NCBI GenBank assembly: GCA_903813345.2
Contig: CAIIXF020000008.1
Coordinates: 11,809,278 to 11,869,277 of the forward strand
DNA from: Owenia fusiformis
Lineage: Eukaryota > Annelida > Polychaeta > Sabellida > Oweniidae
Direction of reading: 5' to 3'
Length of the DNA stretch: 60,000 nt
A program made the position numbers and the translations under genes. The notes beneath the pieces were generated by a model that worked only from the letters and a program-made list of their open reading frames with translations, had not been told where the DNA came from and did no database searches. The first letter of the stretch is position 1; every line of letters begins with the position of its first letter. Positions 27,201 to 36,602 of the stretch are shown here, piece by piece.

Positions 27201-27525
27201 AACATGAAATGTTTTTCAAAAATGTATGAAAAACACAGCTGCTCCACAGAACGCACTTACATGTTGCTATGGCAACTATACATTGAATATATTTGTGTAA
27301 AGTAATAAATGTAATATAGTAAAATGAAGCTTACATCTTGATCTTTAATTTGTGTGAATTTCATATGGTTCCCATATCAAATAAAAATTTTAGAGCATAC
27401 TTATCATTACTTCTGGGACACCCTGTATAAGGTATCATAACCTAAATGTTATACCTTTATTTCATAAGGTGTCTATTTTATACATTATAGGTGCACATGA
27501 CTCAGGTTGTAGTACTCCAGTGTAG
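9296..27525 (+). CDS. WDR26: WDR26 homologue, CTLH/GID E3 ligase subunit, 13 coding exons plus one alternative exon
   Basis: Scaffold and substrate-receptor subunit of the CTLH (GID) ubiquitin ligase. Exons: 9296-9492, 12810-12909, 19090-19283, 19522-19619, 19963-20119, 20450-20588, 20917-21057, 21556-21675, then 21976-22121 or 22518-22660, then 24980-25058, 25385-25514, 25935-26111 and 27491-27525 (TAG). Every junction is in frame; the product is about 570 residues. The ATG was chosen because MQTNG matches the start of human WDR26 (MQANG). Domains: LisH ([16 protein letters not shown], about residues 51-80), CTLH (through [20 protein letters not shown]), the conserved [16 protein letters not shown] linker, then seven WD40 blades ending [12 protein letters not shown]. 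Close identity to human WDR26 along the whole length makes this call firm. A mariner remnant, a LINE fragment and several repeats sit in its introns. Confidence 0.97.
9737..11545. mobile_element. 1.8-kb DNA transposon with 317-bp terminal inverted repeats, non-autonomous
   Basis: The left arm 9737-10053 and the right arm 11230-11545 are nearly perfect inverted copies starting CACCCTGGGTATAGTCTGTC. The flanks carry a possible 3-bp target duplication TAT (9734-9736 and 11546-11548). The arms are rich in TGCGCGAGT/ACTCGCGCA motifs. No transposase is visible inside. ORFs that run through the arms occur in both arms because the arms are copies, and I do not regard them as genes. It lies in the first intron of WDR26. 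Confidence 0.85.
10642..10839. mobile_element. 198-bp palindromic element nested in the 1.8-kb transposon
   Basis: The arms CACCCTTGGTATACGCAGCT (10642 on) and AGCTGCGTATACCAAGGGTG (to 10839) are perfect inverted repeats, and inside them GACCGGTATGGGTCAAAAGC pairs with GCTTTTGACCCGTACCGATC. There is no ORF. It is a small MITE inserted in the interior of the larger element. Confidence 0.8.
11694..11850. repeat. Tandem duplication, unit about 83 bp
   Basis: Two copies start at CTTGTGCCAAGACC (about 11696) and CTTGTACCAAGACC (about 11779). Each continues through TCTTGGTAC and CACCAGACC to CTAAATAAGC. It is intronic, with no coding meaning seen. Confidence 0.65.
12953..13270. repeat. Short inverted-repeat element in WDR26 intron
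   Basis: The left end CCAAGGAGGACTGACTTCAA followed by CAACTCGATATTCTG is paired by AATATCGAGTTGCG and CCAATCCTCCTTG at about 13226-13265. It starts about 50 bp after the donor of the second WDR26 exon. Confidence 0.5.
13648..13760 (+). repeat. Fragment of repeat family B
   Basis: It contains CGTTCAACTTGAAATTTTTA followed by CAAATGCAAGGGCAGACT and GGCATGTTGGGTAAAT, the same order as the internal units of the full element at 16306-17749. It has no hairpin head, so it is a solitary unit. Confidence 0.65.
14090..14218. repeat. Dispersed CAAATGGCAGGTGGTGACATT repeat, copy 2
   Basis: It begins GTCGCCACCAGAAATCTTGA, then AGTCTCCAATTTTTCATGGA, then TAACAAATGGCAGGTGGTGA and GCATGTTAATGCCTTGTTAT. 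It is the same family as copies at 7905, 18676, 24796, 41500 and 54025. Confidence 0.7.
16016..16162 (+). pseudogene. Fossil fragment of a non-LTR retrotransposon C-terminus (zf-RVT-like)
   Basis: One open frame of 48 codons to a TGA reads [48 protein letters not shown]. The pattern of basic residues, L-R-I-x-T-G, then P-x-x-x-R-L-C-x-x-C and E-D-E-x-x-F is what follows the reverse transcriptase domain in many LINE-type elements. The rest of the element is absent. A good splice acceptor (CCATGCAG) stands directly before the open frame, in the sense direction of WDR26. The family call rests on motif resemblance only. Confidence 0.55.
16306..17749 (+). mobile_element. Hairpin-headed repeat element, family B, 1.44 kb
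   Basis: The ends TATCGCACTTTGAA and TTCAAAGTGCGATA are inverted copies. The left end itself folds (GCACTTT ga AAAAGTGC) and is followed by a GGGC tetranucleotide tract (about 16355-16385). The interior holds repeated units: CTTGTCATCAAAATTCCAGG, AACTTGAAATTTTTACAGAT, GCAAGAGCAGACTA and TGGCGGCCATTTTGAATTTT, plus runs of GACCTT/AAGGTC. A block of about 600 bp (from about 16530) is repeated almost exactly from about 17140. No ORF is seen. It lies in the second WDR26 intron. Confidence 0.8.
18033..18635 (+). repeat. Hairpin-headed repeat element, family A, copy 2
   Basis: It starts TATCCCATCGAACGAAGTTT and continues with a shortened CCGT tract, GGCAATAACTCAAATACCGT, GGCCATTTT units and a tail that ends AAAATGCCAGCC, just as copy 1 (1622-2876). 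It has fewer internal units than copy 1. Confidence 0.75.
18676..18831. repeat. Dispersed CAAATGGCAGGTGGTGACATT repeat, copy 3
   Basis: It contains ATGTCACTACCACAAGTGGT, CTCCAACTTTTTGTGGATGG, TAACAAATGGCTGGTGGTGA and TTGCATATTAATGGCTTGTT. It follows family A copy 2 after about 40 bp. Confidence 0.7.
21330..21460 (+). pseudogene. Decayed duplicate of the 5' part of WDR26 exon 8 with its acceptor region
   Basis: The stretch from ATCTTGGAAAATTTAAGAAA through TATTTTGAGATTTTGCATCA to ACTGGGGACCCTAGAGTCAG and ATGAGCCAATCACAG repeats 21472-21590, which leads into the true exon at 21556. In this copy the acceptor GAATTCAG has become GAATTTAC, so it cannot splice, and similarity ends about 35 bp into the exon. 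The frame would read [12 protein letters not shown] against [12 protein letters not shown] in the real exon. Confidence 0.85.
21976..22121 (+). CDS. WDR26: WDR26 alternative exon 'a' for WD40 blade 4
   Basis: The acceptor TTTTGCAG precedes the exon and the donor GTAAGT follows it. It encodes 48 codons plus two bases: [20 protein letters not shown], then [20 protein letters not shown], then FEELTEQA and a split Leu codon. Its second half is closer to human WDR26 (human: [20 protein letters not shown]) than that of exon b. It starts in phase 0 and ends in phase 2, as exon b does. Confidence 0.93.
22518..22660 (+). CDS. WDR26: WDR26 alternative exon 'b' for WD40 blade 4
   Basis: The acceptor CTTCTAG precedes the exon and the donor GTGAGT follows it. 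It encodes 47 codons plus two bases: [20 protein letters not shown], then [20 protein letters not shown], then NDMSDQN and a split Ile codon. It is a tandem copy of exon a, one residue shorter. Its VQCLQCL stretch is closer to human VQCLWCL than exon a, while its end ([10 protein letters not shown]) has diverged. The frame is open and the splice sites are good, so it does not look like a dead copy. Confidence 0.92.
24796..24907. repeat. Dispersed CAAATGGCAGGTGGTGACATT repeat, copy 4
   Basis: It contains TTTCCAACTTTTTTGGTGAA, GTAACAAATGGCAGGTTGTG and GCATGTTAATGCCTTGTTC, about 70 bp before the WDR26 exon at 24980. Confidence 0.65.
26376..27425 (+). mobile_element. Mariner-type transposon remnant, 1.05 kb, in the last WDR26 intron
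   Basis: The ends CAGGGTGTCCCAGAAGTAAT and ATTACTTCTGGGACACCCTG are perfect inverted repeats flanked by TA on both sides. Longer outer arms also pair (for example TTGCCATAGCAACATGTATG near 26526 and CATGTTGCTATGGCAA near 27261). Inside, frame 26747-27115 keeps a helix-turn-helix region ([20 protein letters not shown], then [18 protein letters not shown]) like the N-terminal DNA-binding part of mariner transposases. The catalytic half with its D-D-D residues is absent, so it is non-autonomous. Confidence 0.85.
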
Positions 27526-28719
27526 CAATGGCTCCAGAAGCAACATAACTGACACCTACCCCCTGCCCATCAACTCCCTCAAATGTACATACCTGCCTAC
27601 TTCAACTATATATGCAACTTTAATCAGTGAGACTGTAAACATGGTTGACATTCAGCATGGGCTGTATCAAATATAATATAGCTGTAACTTTGTTGAATGT
27701 ACCAATGGTGGATAGCTGCAACTTTACTCAGCATAACTATAGATAGCTGCGACTTTTCTGAATATATGGATAGTTGCAACTTATTTGATTGTATTGACAG
27801 GGCTACAACTTGTTACAGACAGTTAGGAATGGAACATAGTATTGTGTTACACTAAAATAATTGAAGGAATGCGCATGGATAGCTGTTACTGTTTCAAATA
27901 GACAACTGCAACTTTGTTTAATATTTTCAATGGCTGCAGATAAACTCAAATGGACTTTGTGAGGAAGTGTAACTATTAACATAATGTCAGCATATAATCA
28001 AGATATGATATTGGAAGAGAGCTTTTACGATGCAGCCAGGTCATCAATGGTAAATCAATGTTTCGATCGCTGCAAAAATGCATACACATGTACAGTAAAT
28101 TAAATGTAGAATCGGCAATAGAGATCAGATTTTTCAAAACATGTCTGATTTTTATGGGCTCATCATTCCTTGTTCCTTGGCATACTTGTTTTTAAAACTT
28201 CAGTTTAAATCTAAGATCCATGGAAATACATCCATGTTCTGTACATGGTTCCCATCTACAAATGTATCTTTGGTCAAAATTCTCAGTTTCATAATTCTGA
28301 ACAAAGTTGGTCAAATATGCCAATTTTTACAATTTCTCGTTTGAAGAGCTTACAAATGATTTTTATGCGTGTCCAAGTCTCTTCAAAATTTCAAGTGGAT
28401 GTTACAGCATCAATTTGCTTTCATGCTCTATGACCGATTCTACATTTAATCGAAAACATGGATGTGAGATTAAAATAATCTCAAAATGTTGAGCTTTCCC
28501 AAAGTTATGTTGCTCCTGAACTGTCAAAAAATAGCTGTTATTTACATATAGTATCAATGATATAATCGAGATTGGACACAGAGCATGTAATATGTATTAT
28601 AGGGCACTGGTGTGGACATGATTTGTTGCCTTAAGGATAATATGAATGCATGTCCACAAACAGAATTGATTACTACAAGAGAAGAGAGGGTTAAAATTAT
28701 GTTTAGTTACGTATATAGA

Positions 28720-28850
28720 TTTTTAATTTGTAAGAAATCAATAGTTGTTTGATTACTCTTTTTGGGGGTAGGGGTCAATTTGAAATGTGATTAATTATGT
28801 TTTTGGGCAATATTGAGGTATTGTCCTGGTCCCTTAGACTTATTTATTCG
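28720..28850. repeat. Dispersed repeat shared with 370-490
   Basis: CTCTTTTTGGGGGTAGGGGT followed by CAATTTGAAATGTGATTA, then an ATATTGAGGTATTG segment and GTCCCTT, parallels the order of words at 400-490. It is a degenerate match. Confidence 0.45.
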
Positions 28851-29373
28851 GGTTTGAAGAATTTTAGTCATTCTGTCAACATTGTCTGCTCCTTATTGTT
28901 AATACACTTTGTAAATCACTCTCTCAGTTTCCTGCGATTTGAAATAATGAATTTTAAATGAGATTTAACTGTAACCTCAATTTTTTTACAAGAACAGTGT
29001 GAATAGTTCTTCATGCAAATCACAAAGGTAACTATGTAGAAATGAATCTAATTTCGACATCATAGGTCAAGGCAAAGTCGTCCATGAAAACAGTAAGCTT
29101 GAAGTGAAAAACTGAAGTCCTATTACTAAAAAAGTGTCTATGGTACTAGATCTCCATTTACCATTTTTGTGTTCTTTCATGGCCAGTAAGCGATCACATG
29201 TGAATTTAACTGATCTTGTATGCGCAAAGTATATTTGCAAAAATGGTAATGATAGATTCACACGTGTTGTAATATTTGAATGATTTCTATTGTCTCTACC
29301 AGGTCAATCTATCAGTTTGAAATTTCTACATTGTATAAGCTAAAGTGATAAAAAATGTTTGTAAAATGGAATT

Positions 29374-29637
29374 AGGTTGAACCAAGACGAGGGAAAACCC
29401 CATGATTCAATTGATGACATACGATTTCCTCCTTCGTGCATCTCCTTTCCCGGAAGTACGTATATTTATACTTCCCTCCATCTTGGTTTTCAAAGTTTTC
29501 AAATTGACCTAGTTTTAAACCAATCAACGATCGACTCACTAAACCAATCAGCGACGATGTCATCTCAATACAGATTTACATTATAAGCATATGTCATCTT
29601 TGAACCCTGGGGTTTCTCCCCCTCTTGGTTGAACCCT
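29374..29637. mobile_element. 264-bp MITE with inverted ends
   Basis: The left end AGGTTGAACCAAGACGAGGG followed by AAAACCCCA is inverted at the right end as TGGGGTTTCTCCCCCTCTTG and GTTGAACCCT. A smaller hairpin (GGAAGTACG / TACTTCC) sits inside. There is no ORF of note. Confidence 0.75.
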
Positions 29638-30610
29638 GTTGAGAACCTGTTTGTATGATAACCATAACAAGAAAAACCAATTATTTAGACACTAGAGCGA
29701 ATAATCTTGATTTTTATCATTTATATTAATGATCAAAGTTTTGTCAAAGGGATATCATATTTGAAATCTACATTCAAAATGACATTTAGAAATATCATTT
29801 CAAAAATTGTTTATCAACATTTAAATTTTCATTTTCTTTAAAAATAAATGTGATTTGCATAATCCTATGAGCTCAAAAAGGTGAGATGAAAATTGATCCA
29901 CCAAACCTATTTATTAAATTCAAATTTAAGGTTCTATATCTACCATGTTATCTGGCCCGATTTAACCACCTGGTGGCGAATCTGGTTACTACGTGGCACT
30001 CGGGTTATTGACAGACATGTTGAGAGAAATTATACATTACTTATGTTAAATCAACGATATGTTCAGTGTACTCGAATGAAAACATTTAGTACTTGGTTAT
30101 TCTCACATATAAACTCCATTTGGAAAATAGTTTTGAGTTGGTTAGCTAATTATAACCCAGACCTTGTTATACTGGACAAGTGATTTTGAATCTTTTTTTT
30201 TTGACTACTTGGAGAACATCATGCATTGCACATGTACTAAATTTCATGTATTATATAGTCCAATACTATATTTGTAGGACTGTAATGAACATTTCAAATT
30301 GCAAACATGTATTATAAAAACATTTTGCAACACATTTTGATGTAAATCTAAAATGCATATTTATGTGAATTGAATATCAGAATAGCAATTATTTGTTTTA
30401 CTCTGAAATTAGGGGTGGAAATGTCAAAAATTCTTGTAAACTTTATAAGGTTTTGTTATTCAATAATTAATCCCTGTATTCAAAATTCATTTGTGTTTTA
30501 TTATTGGTAAGGCCTGGATTAAGTTAAACATGGACAAATTTTGAATTGATGCCTGTATTAGAATATTTCTCATTTGTCTGAACTTCAACTTTGACCTAGT
30601 GGTCTTATGA

Positions 30611-31294
30611 TCACAGGCTGGTATCGAAAGATTTGTTCGCTGTGACGGAGCATGTTATTTTTCATAAAAACACTAAAAAACCACACAATTTATTTTTAAC
30701 TCATGTGTTTCATTATACCAAAGAAAATTACTTACTCTATGCAGTGGATCAATCATTTGCGCATAACTTTTACTTCTGTTTTAAGTCCAATAACGCTAGG
30801 TTTGAAAAGCTATTGAAAATGGCGCCAGAGTATCATACTCCAAAATGTACCATTTCTTGTTTAACTTTTTAATGGCACTATATAGTGACGCAATAATATT
30901 TACATATGTTTTCAGCATAACTATGAAGGTGTAATGAGATGTTGATGTGTTTGGTCTTTTTAATCCTTTTATAAAAAAATAATGTTTAAACTTTTTGTCT
31001 GCTTTGACGGAGCATTTGCAAATATGTGTGAAACTGCTGTTAATAAAATAAATGGTACATATTAGAATTTGATACTCTGGCGACGTTTGCAATAGCTTTT
31101 CCTCCTAGCGTTATTGAACTTCAAACAGAAGTGAAGGTTACCCGCAAATAATATATCCATTGTATGGAGTAAGTAATTTTCTTTGATATAACAAAACATA
31201 TGAGTTAAACATAAATCGTGAAGTATTCTTAGTGTTTTTATGAAAAATAGCATGCTCCGTCACAGTGGACAAATCTTTCGATACCAGCATGTGA
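30611..31294. mobile_element. 684-bp inverted-repeat element, family C, copy 1
   Basis: The left arm from TCACAGGCTGGTATCGAAAG to about 30845 and the right arm from about 31068 to CTTTCGATACCAGCATGTGA are inverted copies of about 225 bp. They share GACGGAGCATG and TTTTTCATAAAAACACTA. A related copy occurs at 45723-46255. Confidence 0.8.
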
Positions 31295-32526
31295 TGATAG
31301 GATTTCAAGGTTTAATAGTTTGGTCTTCATTTTTGTTTTCATTAAATATGTGATCATTCATTTCTTAAAAATACCATATGATACAACTTTTCATGTCACC
31401 AAAAAATTGATTTATAAGTTACATTATTAATATTATTTTATTGTTAGACATTTTACCATTTATTTATATGAATTGTATTATATTTGTCCATTATCATATT
31501 TGATGCTGTAGTTAGTTAAGGTGTATATGATGCCTTGTTAAGGGTCACTAGGCTAGATATGTGTTTGTACCCTAAATGCCAGTTTCATTATGTACCATCT
31601 CTGTGGCCTATTAGTTACACATGTGGAGCAAAATACAAGACTAAAACAAGACAAGACAATATCTTGGGTTATTTGATATACTCGTATAATACTTGAAATT
31701 TGTGGTTCATCTCAAAAAATACACTTTGTCCATCTTTCTCCTTAACTTGCAATTATGTTTTAGATTCAACTATTATCATCTTTTTTTGTTTCTTATAATG
31801 TGGACTCTGAGTCATTAAAGGAATTAGAAGGGATAGTAAAATGTCAGAATCAATATTTTCAATCAATATTTTGGGAATAATATTGTGAAATCGTCACAAC
31901 TTTTCTAAGTTTCTCTCAACACGTCTATTCTCTCTACTTAATGCATGTCCTAAATAGTAAGCTAAATATTTTACTTTTTATTTGTACTTTCTTAATTTGG
32001 TTCTGTGTCTTTATCTGCACATGTATTGAGAATAAAATAATGGGATGTGCCATCAAGTATATACAGGCCTGTTTATTTTTTTGTATGTGATAATATTCTA
32101 AGGTGACAGTGTTTTGGATTGTTAAACTGCTATACTCTTAAATTACAAAAGATAAAAACACGTGATTGTCACTCAGTGAAAAAATGATTAATTTTTCATT
32201 TTATTTAAAATAGTTATTTAAAATCCAGGAGAATACATTTCATTTAGTTACACGCTTTAATTCTTTTATAATACTGATTCAAACCAATGTGACTTGACTT
32301 GGTGGATGTTTTGAAGTAGTTGAAATGTGTGTATGTACAATAAACCCGACAATAAATCTTTATATTTCATTGAAATCAGGTCTAACAAGTGACCTCTCAA
32401 GTTTATATATTTCTGGCTCATATAATAGTGCCCTGTAGTACATAGTCATCTGTATTTTTAAAAATCTCCAAAATTCATACATTTACATTTTGGAGTATGT
32501 GTACATTTTCCCTTTTCTTCTTATAT

Positions 32527-32788
32527 GGGGACAATTGTTTGCACTGAATCTTGATTAACTTTAGCATTTACCACGCTATCATAGTTCTTTTATGAGGTAA
32601 TATATTTAAGTTGGTAAAGAATACATTGATATGCAAATTATATTATAGTTTGCTTATTTGGGGAAATTTTCAATTGTTTGCCCTAAATCTTGAATAAGGC
32701 CACCATTCGCCACGCTATCATAGTTCTTAAAAGAGGTAATGTATTTAAGTTGGTAAAGAATACATTGATATGCAAATTATATATTATA
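32527..32788. repeat. Tandem duplication, unit about 140 bp
   Basis: Each copy holds CAATTGTTTGC, CCACGCTATCATAGTTCTT, AAGTTGGTAAAGAATACATT and GATATGCAAATTATAT; the copies are 32527-32646 and 32660-32788. The second half is almost identical between copies, so the duplication is fairly recent. Confidence 0.8.
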
Positions 32789-34160
32789 CATATGTTGTTT
32801 GCAAAATTATCACGCCCCATATGACTGAGAGTGACTCACTAAATATCCAGAACGGAAAATAAAAGCATATCATCCATAATTTTGGTTCAAGATTTAAAAG
32901 CTACATGAAAGACACAAGTAAAACTTATTTTATACCAATCAATCATTCAAACGCAGGGCTCCTTAGAAAAACGAGGTTCTGTTTTCGGAGGATGGTCCCC
33001 TCTTATTTGACCACTGGGTGACATCTTGTAGTCTCCAACCTTTTTGCTGACACTATAGAAATTAAATATAAACTTTGAATTTTTATTCATCGCAATTTCG
33101 TTTTCAATTACTTTAAGTTGACTTTTGATTGTCGATAAAAAGTCAAGTGTTACATTTGCTTTTTTGTCGCATGTTCAGTCTCACATCTAGACTACTATAA
33201 CCCACTTAAACTCTAGACTCTGAAGTTGACCACGGACTTTTCTTCAGGTCCGTGAGTTGACATAGCAACAATTCAAAGTTTGATTCATAGATTCTAACTT
33301 TATATTGCGATCCTTTTGAAAAATTAATTTACAGGTCAATAAAAAATGTTAAGGATGTCAGGATGCGCCTTCCTTTCAGTCAGGGTAGTACCATTTAACC
33401 GATTGTATTTTTCGTTTATCTTATTTTCACTCATCTGACGTATTATAAGACAGGCCGAACATATTCAATAGAATACTTCACATATTCCCATGTTTTTTTT
33501 ATAGGTTATTGTTATTTATTTCTATATAATTAAACATAATTATTTACATAGATTGTGAGGGGCCGAGGCTACATAGCATTATTGGCCCCCCTCCCATGTT
33601 TTGCTGAATATTGGTATAACGATGGTTACATCTGTCATATCAAGAGAGACATGGACTTGGAAGGAATATCCATTTTAAAGATGTTGTTAATGGGAATAGA
33701 TACATGTAGCTGCGTAAAGTTCTTTTTCTTATAGTTTAAGGTTTCAATTATTTATCGGACACATCTCTTTTCAATAGTTCCTACCTTGAGTTATCAATGG
33801 TTCATCTCTTTTATAGCATTAGTGAAAAAACAACATACACTGAAAACACTGGGTAGTGTAACGCCCATGTTCAACAGGGAAGGAGGCGAGTAATATATTA
33901 CTAGGAAGAGGTCACCGAAAATCATTAAAAGAGACCGAAAATACATATAGCCTTAATAATTATAGAATTAATAAAGTCAAATGACTATTTTAAGGATAAG
34001 GATGACGTACATAGGCCTATAATACTAGATTAGTACCACAAAACACTACTTTCGTTTTAAGGACTGTACAATCGTGACTTAATACACGTTATTTTTAACT
34101 AACTGGAACATAATAAATTTTACTGCAGCAGTACGGCGTATTATACCAGACTCAGCAGAC

Positions 34161-35348
34161 ATGATCCACTCAAAAGCTAGAATAATCAAATATGGAAGTG
34201 TATTTGCACTTATAGTTTGCTTATGGATAAACCTTCAGCTGGCCCAGTGGGTATTTGTCAAAATAAGAAAAAGAACATTCGCACAAATATATGAGGATAT
34301 GGGCTTCCAAACAGCACAGAGACTAAATGCTTCAAGTAATAAAACAGTACAAGATGTTCAACCCGTTCAGTCCATCATAAACAAAACAGTAGACCTGAAC
34401 ATCACAAAATTCCAAACGATAAGGAATGTAACAGTAAAACACAAGGTGAAACAAGGCGTCAATACCACCGCCACACGAACAATTGCCAAGTTAACAGTAT
34501 GTGATCCAAGCTCAAACGAAATTGGACGGAATATCTTCTTTCAATTGAAACGACTATCGAAGCCAAAATTGAATACTTATTTCCAAAAACTACAACCTGG
34601 TGGACATTGGTCTCCAACAAAATGCATTCCAGCGCAGCACGTTGCAATTATAGTTCCATATAGAGATAGAATTGCTCATCTTGAACAGTTTTTGAATCAT
34701 ATGCATCCATTTCTTCAACATCAACAAACTTCATATGCAATATTCATAATTGAGCAAGTGTCACCTGAGATATTTAACAAAGCTAGTATTATGAACAGCG
34801 GTTTCCTTGAAATTAACAAACTACACCCAAGGAAATTCAATTGTTTCTTCTTCCATGATGTCGATCTATTACCAGAGAATGATAAAACTCCTTACGCATG
34901 TAAAACCAATTCAATCGCTGTGCATCTAGCTAATTATATAAATATCCGTGACTACGAGCTGCCAAAAACGCATCGCATGACAGGAGGAGTGGTTGGAGTG
35001 AGACCCGATTCATTCAAAAAGATTAATGGATATAGCAATGAATATTGGGGTTGGGGTGGGGAAGATTATGACCTTGTTAAACGTTTAGAAAGTAACAAAA
35101 TCAAATTTGAGAACTGCAACGTTGATAAATGCTCCTATTGGGCGCAAAAACATCAAAGAGACAAACGCAATCCGGTGAACAAGAATCAAATGAAAATGTA
35201 CCGTACTTTCTCTTTGAAAAGAAGCAAACATGAGGGACTAAATTCAGTTAACTATACAGTCGCAGGTGTTGAAACGGAAACTCGGTTTACAAAAATTAAA
35301 ATTTCTATAACCTTGCCCATGAGTAAAAAGGTAAAATTCAAATCTTAG
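34161..35348 (+). CDS. Beta-1,4-galactosyltransferase family protein, intronless
   Basis: Type II Golgi glycosyltransferase that transfers galactose (or a related sugar) from its UDP-sugar to terminal GlcNAc or xylose. It has 395 residues. A short cytosolic tail is followed by a signal-anchor helix (about 11-33), then a stem (about 34-150) with N-glycosylation sequons at N56, N60, N74, N80, N89 and N101. The catalytic domain shows VAIIVPYRDR (161-170), FNKASIMNSGF (205-215), the DVD metal site in FHDVDLLP (231-238), GGVVGV (275-280), YWGWGGED (295-302) and H331 before QRDK. The length fits the family. The residue three before H331, Met344 in human B4GALT1 and a metal ligand there, is Ala here. 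The ATG is the first in the frame. It has no introns, unlike most vertebrate B4GALT genes. I cannot assign an orthologue. Confidence 0.92.
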   Translation: MIHSKARIIKYGSVFALIVCLWINLQLAQWVFVKIRKRTFAQIYEDMGFQTAQRLNASSNKTVQDVQPVQSIINKTVDLNITKFQTIRNVTVKHKVKQGVNTTATRTIAKLTVCDPSSNEIGRNIFFQLKRLSKPKLNTYFQKLQPGGHWSPTKCIPAQHVAIIVPYRDRIAHLEQFLNHMHPFLQHQQTSYAIFIIEQVSPEIFNKASIMNSGFLEINKLHPRKFNCFFFHDVDLLPENDKTPYACKTNSIAVHLANYINIRDYELPKTHRMTGGVVGVRPDSFKKINGYSNEYWGWGGEDYDLVKRLESNKIKFENCNVDKCSYWAQKHQRDKRNPVNKNQMKMYRTFSLKRSKHEGLNSVNYTVAGVETETRFTKIKISITLPMSKKVKFKS

Positions 35349-35621
35349 TTATAAAGAACTGTACCTCTTATGCTATTGTCTCCTTAAACTACAGACCCTA
35401 ATAATGCATTGGTAAGGAGGACGCCAAGTGTATTCCTCTTGCAAATATGACAATTCATATTTTTCGTGGAAGTACCACGGGGAAAGTACGACATCTAGGA
35501 ATGCATTACTGGATTTTGGAAACAAAAGCATCGCACTTGCTTCATTATTCGTAATAATATGGTTTCATGATACAAATAAATACTAAATTAAACCTGAAGA
35601 ATGTCACAGATAACAAATATA

Positions 35622-36602
35622 CAGGGTGGGCCTTCAGACTTACATATATATTTGGTGATAACTTTTGAATAATTGCATGGAGTTCATTTGGATGCATTTT
35701 TCCGAAAACACAAATTAAAAGTCACTGGAAGACTTTTTAGCCATCTATCTGGTTCCAATATTTGGAGCATAACAAAGACTGCAGTAAAATAATACATTGA
35801 AACCGGGAATGCGCATTCACACCTCTATTGTCCCCTAAAGAACCTTACTCATTCAAAAACCGCTATATTCAATGCCAATTTGAGGTCAACTGTATAATTG
35901 ATTGATGCATCCCCTCCGAAATAATATTGAAAGCCATGCAAAAACATACAGGGTGTCAAAAAACAACGGCACCCCCCTCTCCAGCAAAAAGTCCTGAATG
36001 TTCCATATTGTGTCATACATCATTTGAAAGATAATTTAATTCTGGAGTTACTCCTCAAATTTCATTTATAAAAACTTTATATTAAAAAAGCTACATTGCT
36101 TTTAAGTTTGCTACTTTGGTACTTTATTTGCTGCTCTGTTACTGGTTAAAGGTCAAATCTTCAGAAAGTGGAATATGAAAGAATTAGCTCAGATTTCAAC
36201 TGCACTGAACATATGGGTTCAGTTCTGAAAAACAGGGTATAGGAACTGATGGACGAAGAGCCTCTTGAAAAAAGATACAGTGAGGATGTATTTCTGAAGA
36301 ATTTGAGGAAAGTGCTTAGAGGATTATGCAATGCTACACCTTTATCTGAATTTTCATTGAAATCATATCCGTCCAGATAAGCTGCTGTTTGAGCAGCAAC
36401 TGGCGGTCATACCAACTACTAAGATTCAGCTGTAAATCTCTAAAATTACATGATATAAAGCTGATATTTCTCAGGTAACTCAAGAATTAAATTGTCTTTA
36501 AAATGACATATGACACACCATGTAATATTAAGTACTTTTTGCTGTAGAGGGGGGTGCCGTTGTTTTTTGACACCCTGTACAGACGTTTTTTCGCCCACCT
36601 TG
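35622..36602. mobile_element. Mariner-type element interrupted by a second one
   Basis: The outer ends CAGGGTGGGCC (left) and CGCCCACCTTG (right) are flanked by TA. The inner element occupies 35949-36577. Once the inner element is removed the outer one is only about 350 bp, so it is a MITE-sized copy. The outer right end has one or two mismatches. Confidence 0.6.
35949..36577. mobile_element. 629-bp mariner-type MITE nested in the preceding element
   Basis: The ends CAGGGTGTCAAAAAACAACG and CGTTGTTTTTTGACACCCTG are perfect inverted repeats, extended by GCACCCCCCTC/GAGGGGGGTGC, with TA on both sides. There is no intact ORF; 36140-36400 may be a decayed internal part. Confidence 0.85.

Larger units (their letters stand above)
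27526..34160. other. WDR26 3' UTR and intergenic region
   Basis: No coding exon is recognised over 6.6 kb. The region holds the WDR26 3' UTR (end not determined) and the repeats listed at 28720, 29374, 30611 and 32527. Several AATAAA-like words occur, but no one polyadenylation site can be chosen from sequence alone. Confidence 0.55.

Noticed and set aside
29893-30183. 96-codon ORF
   Set aside because: No domain, odd composition and no supporting splice or promoter signals; probably chance.
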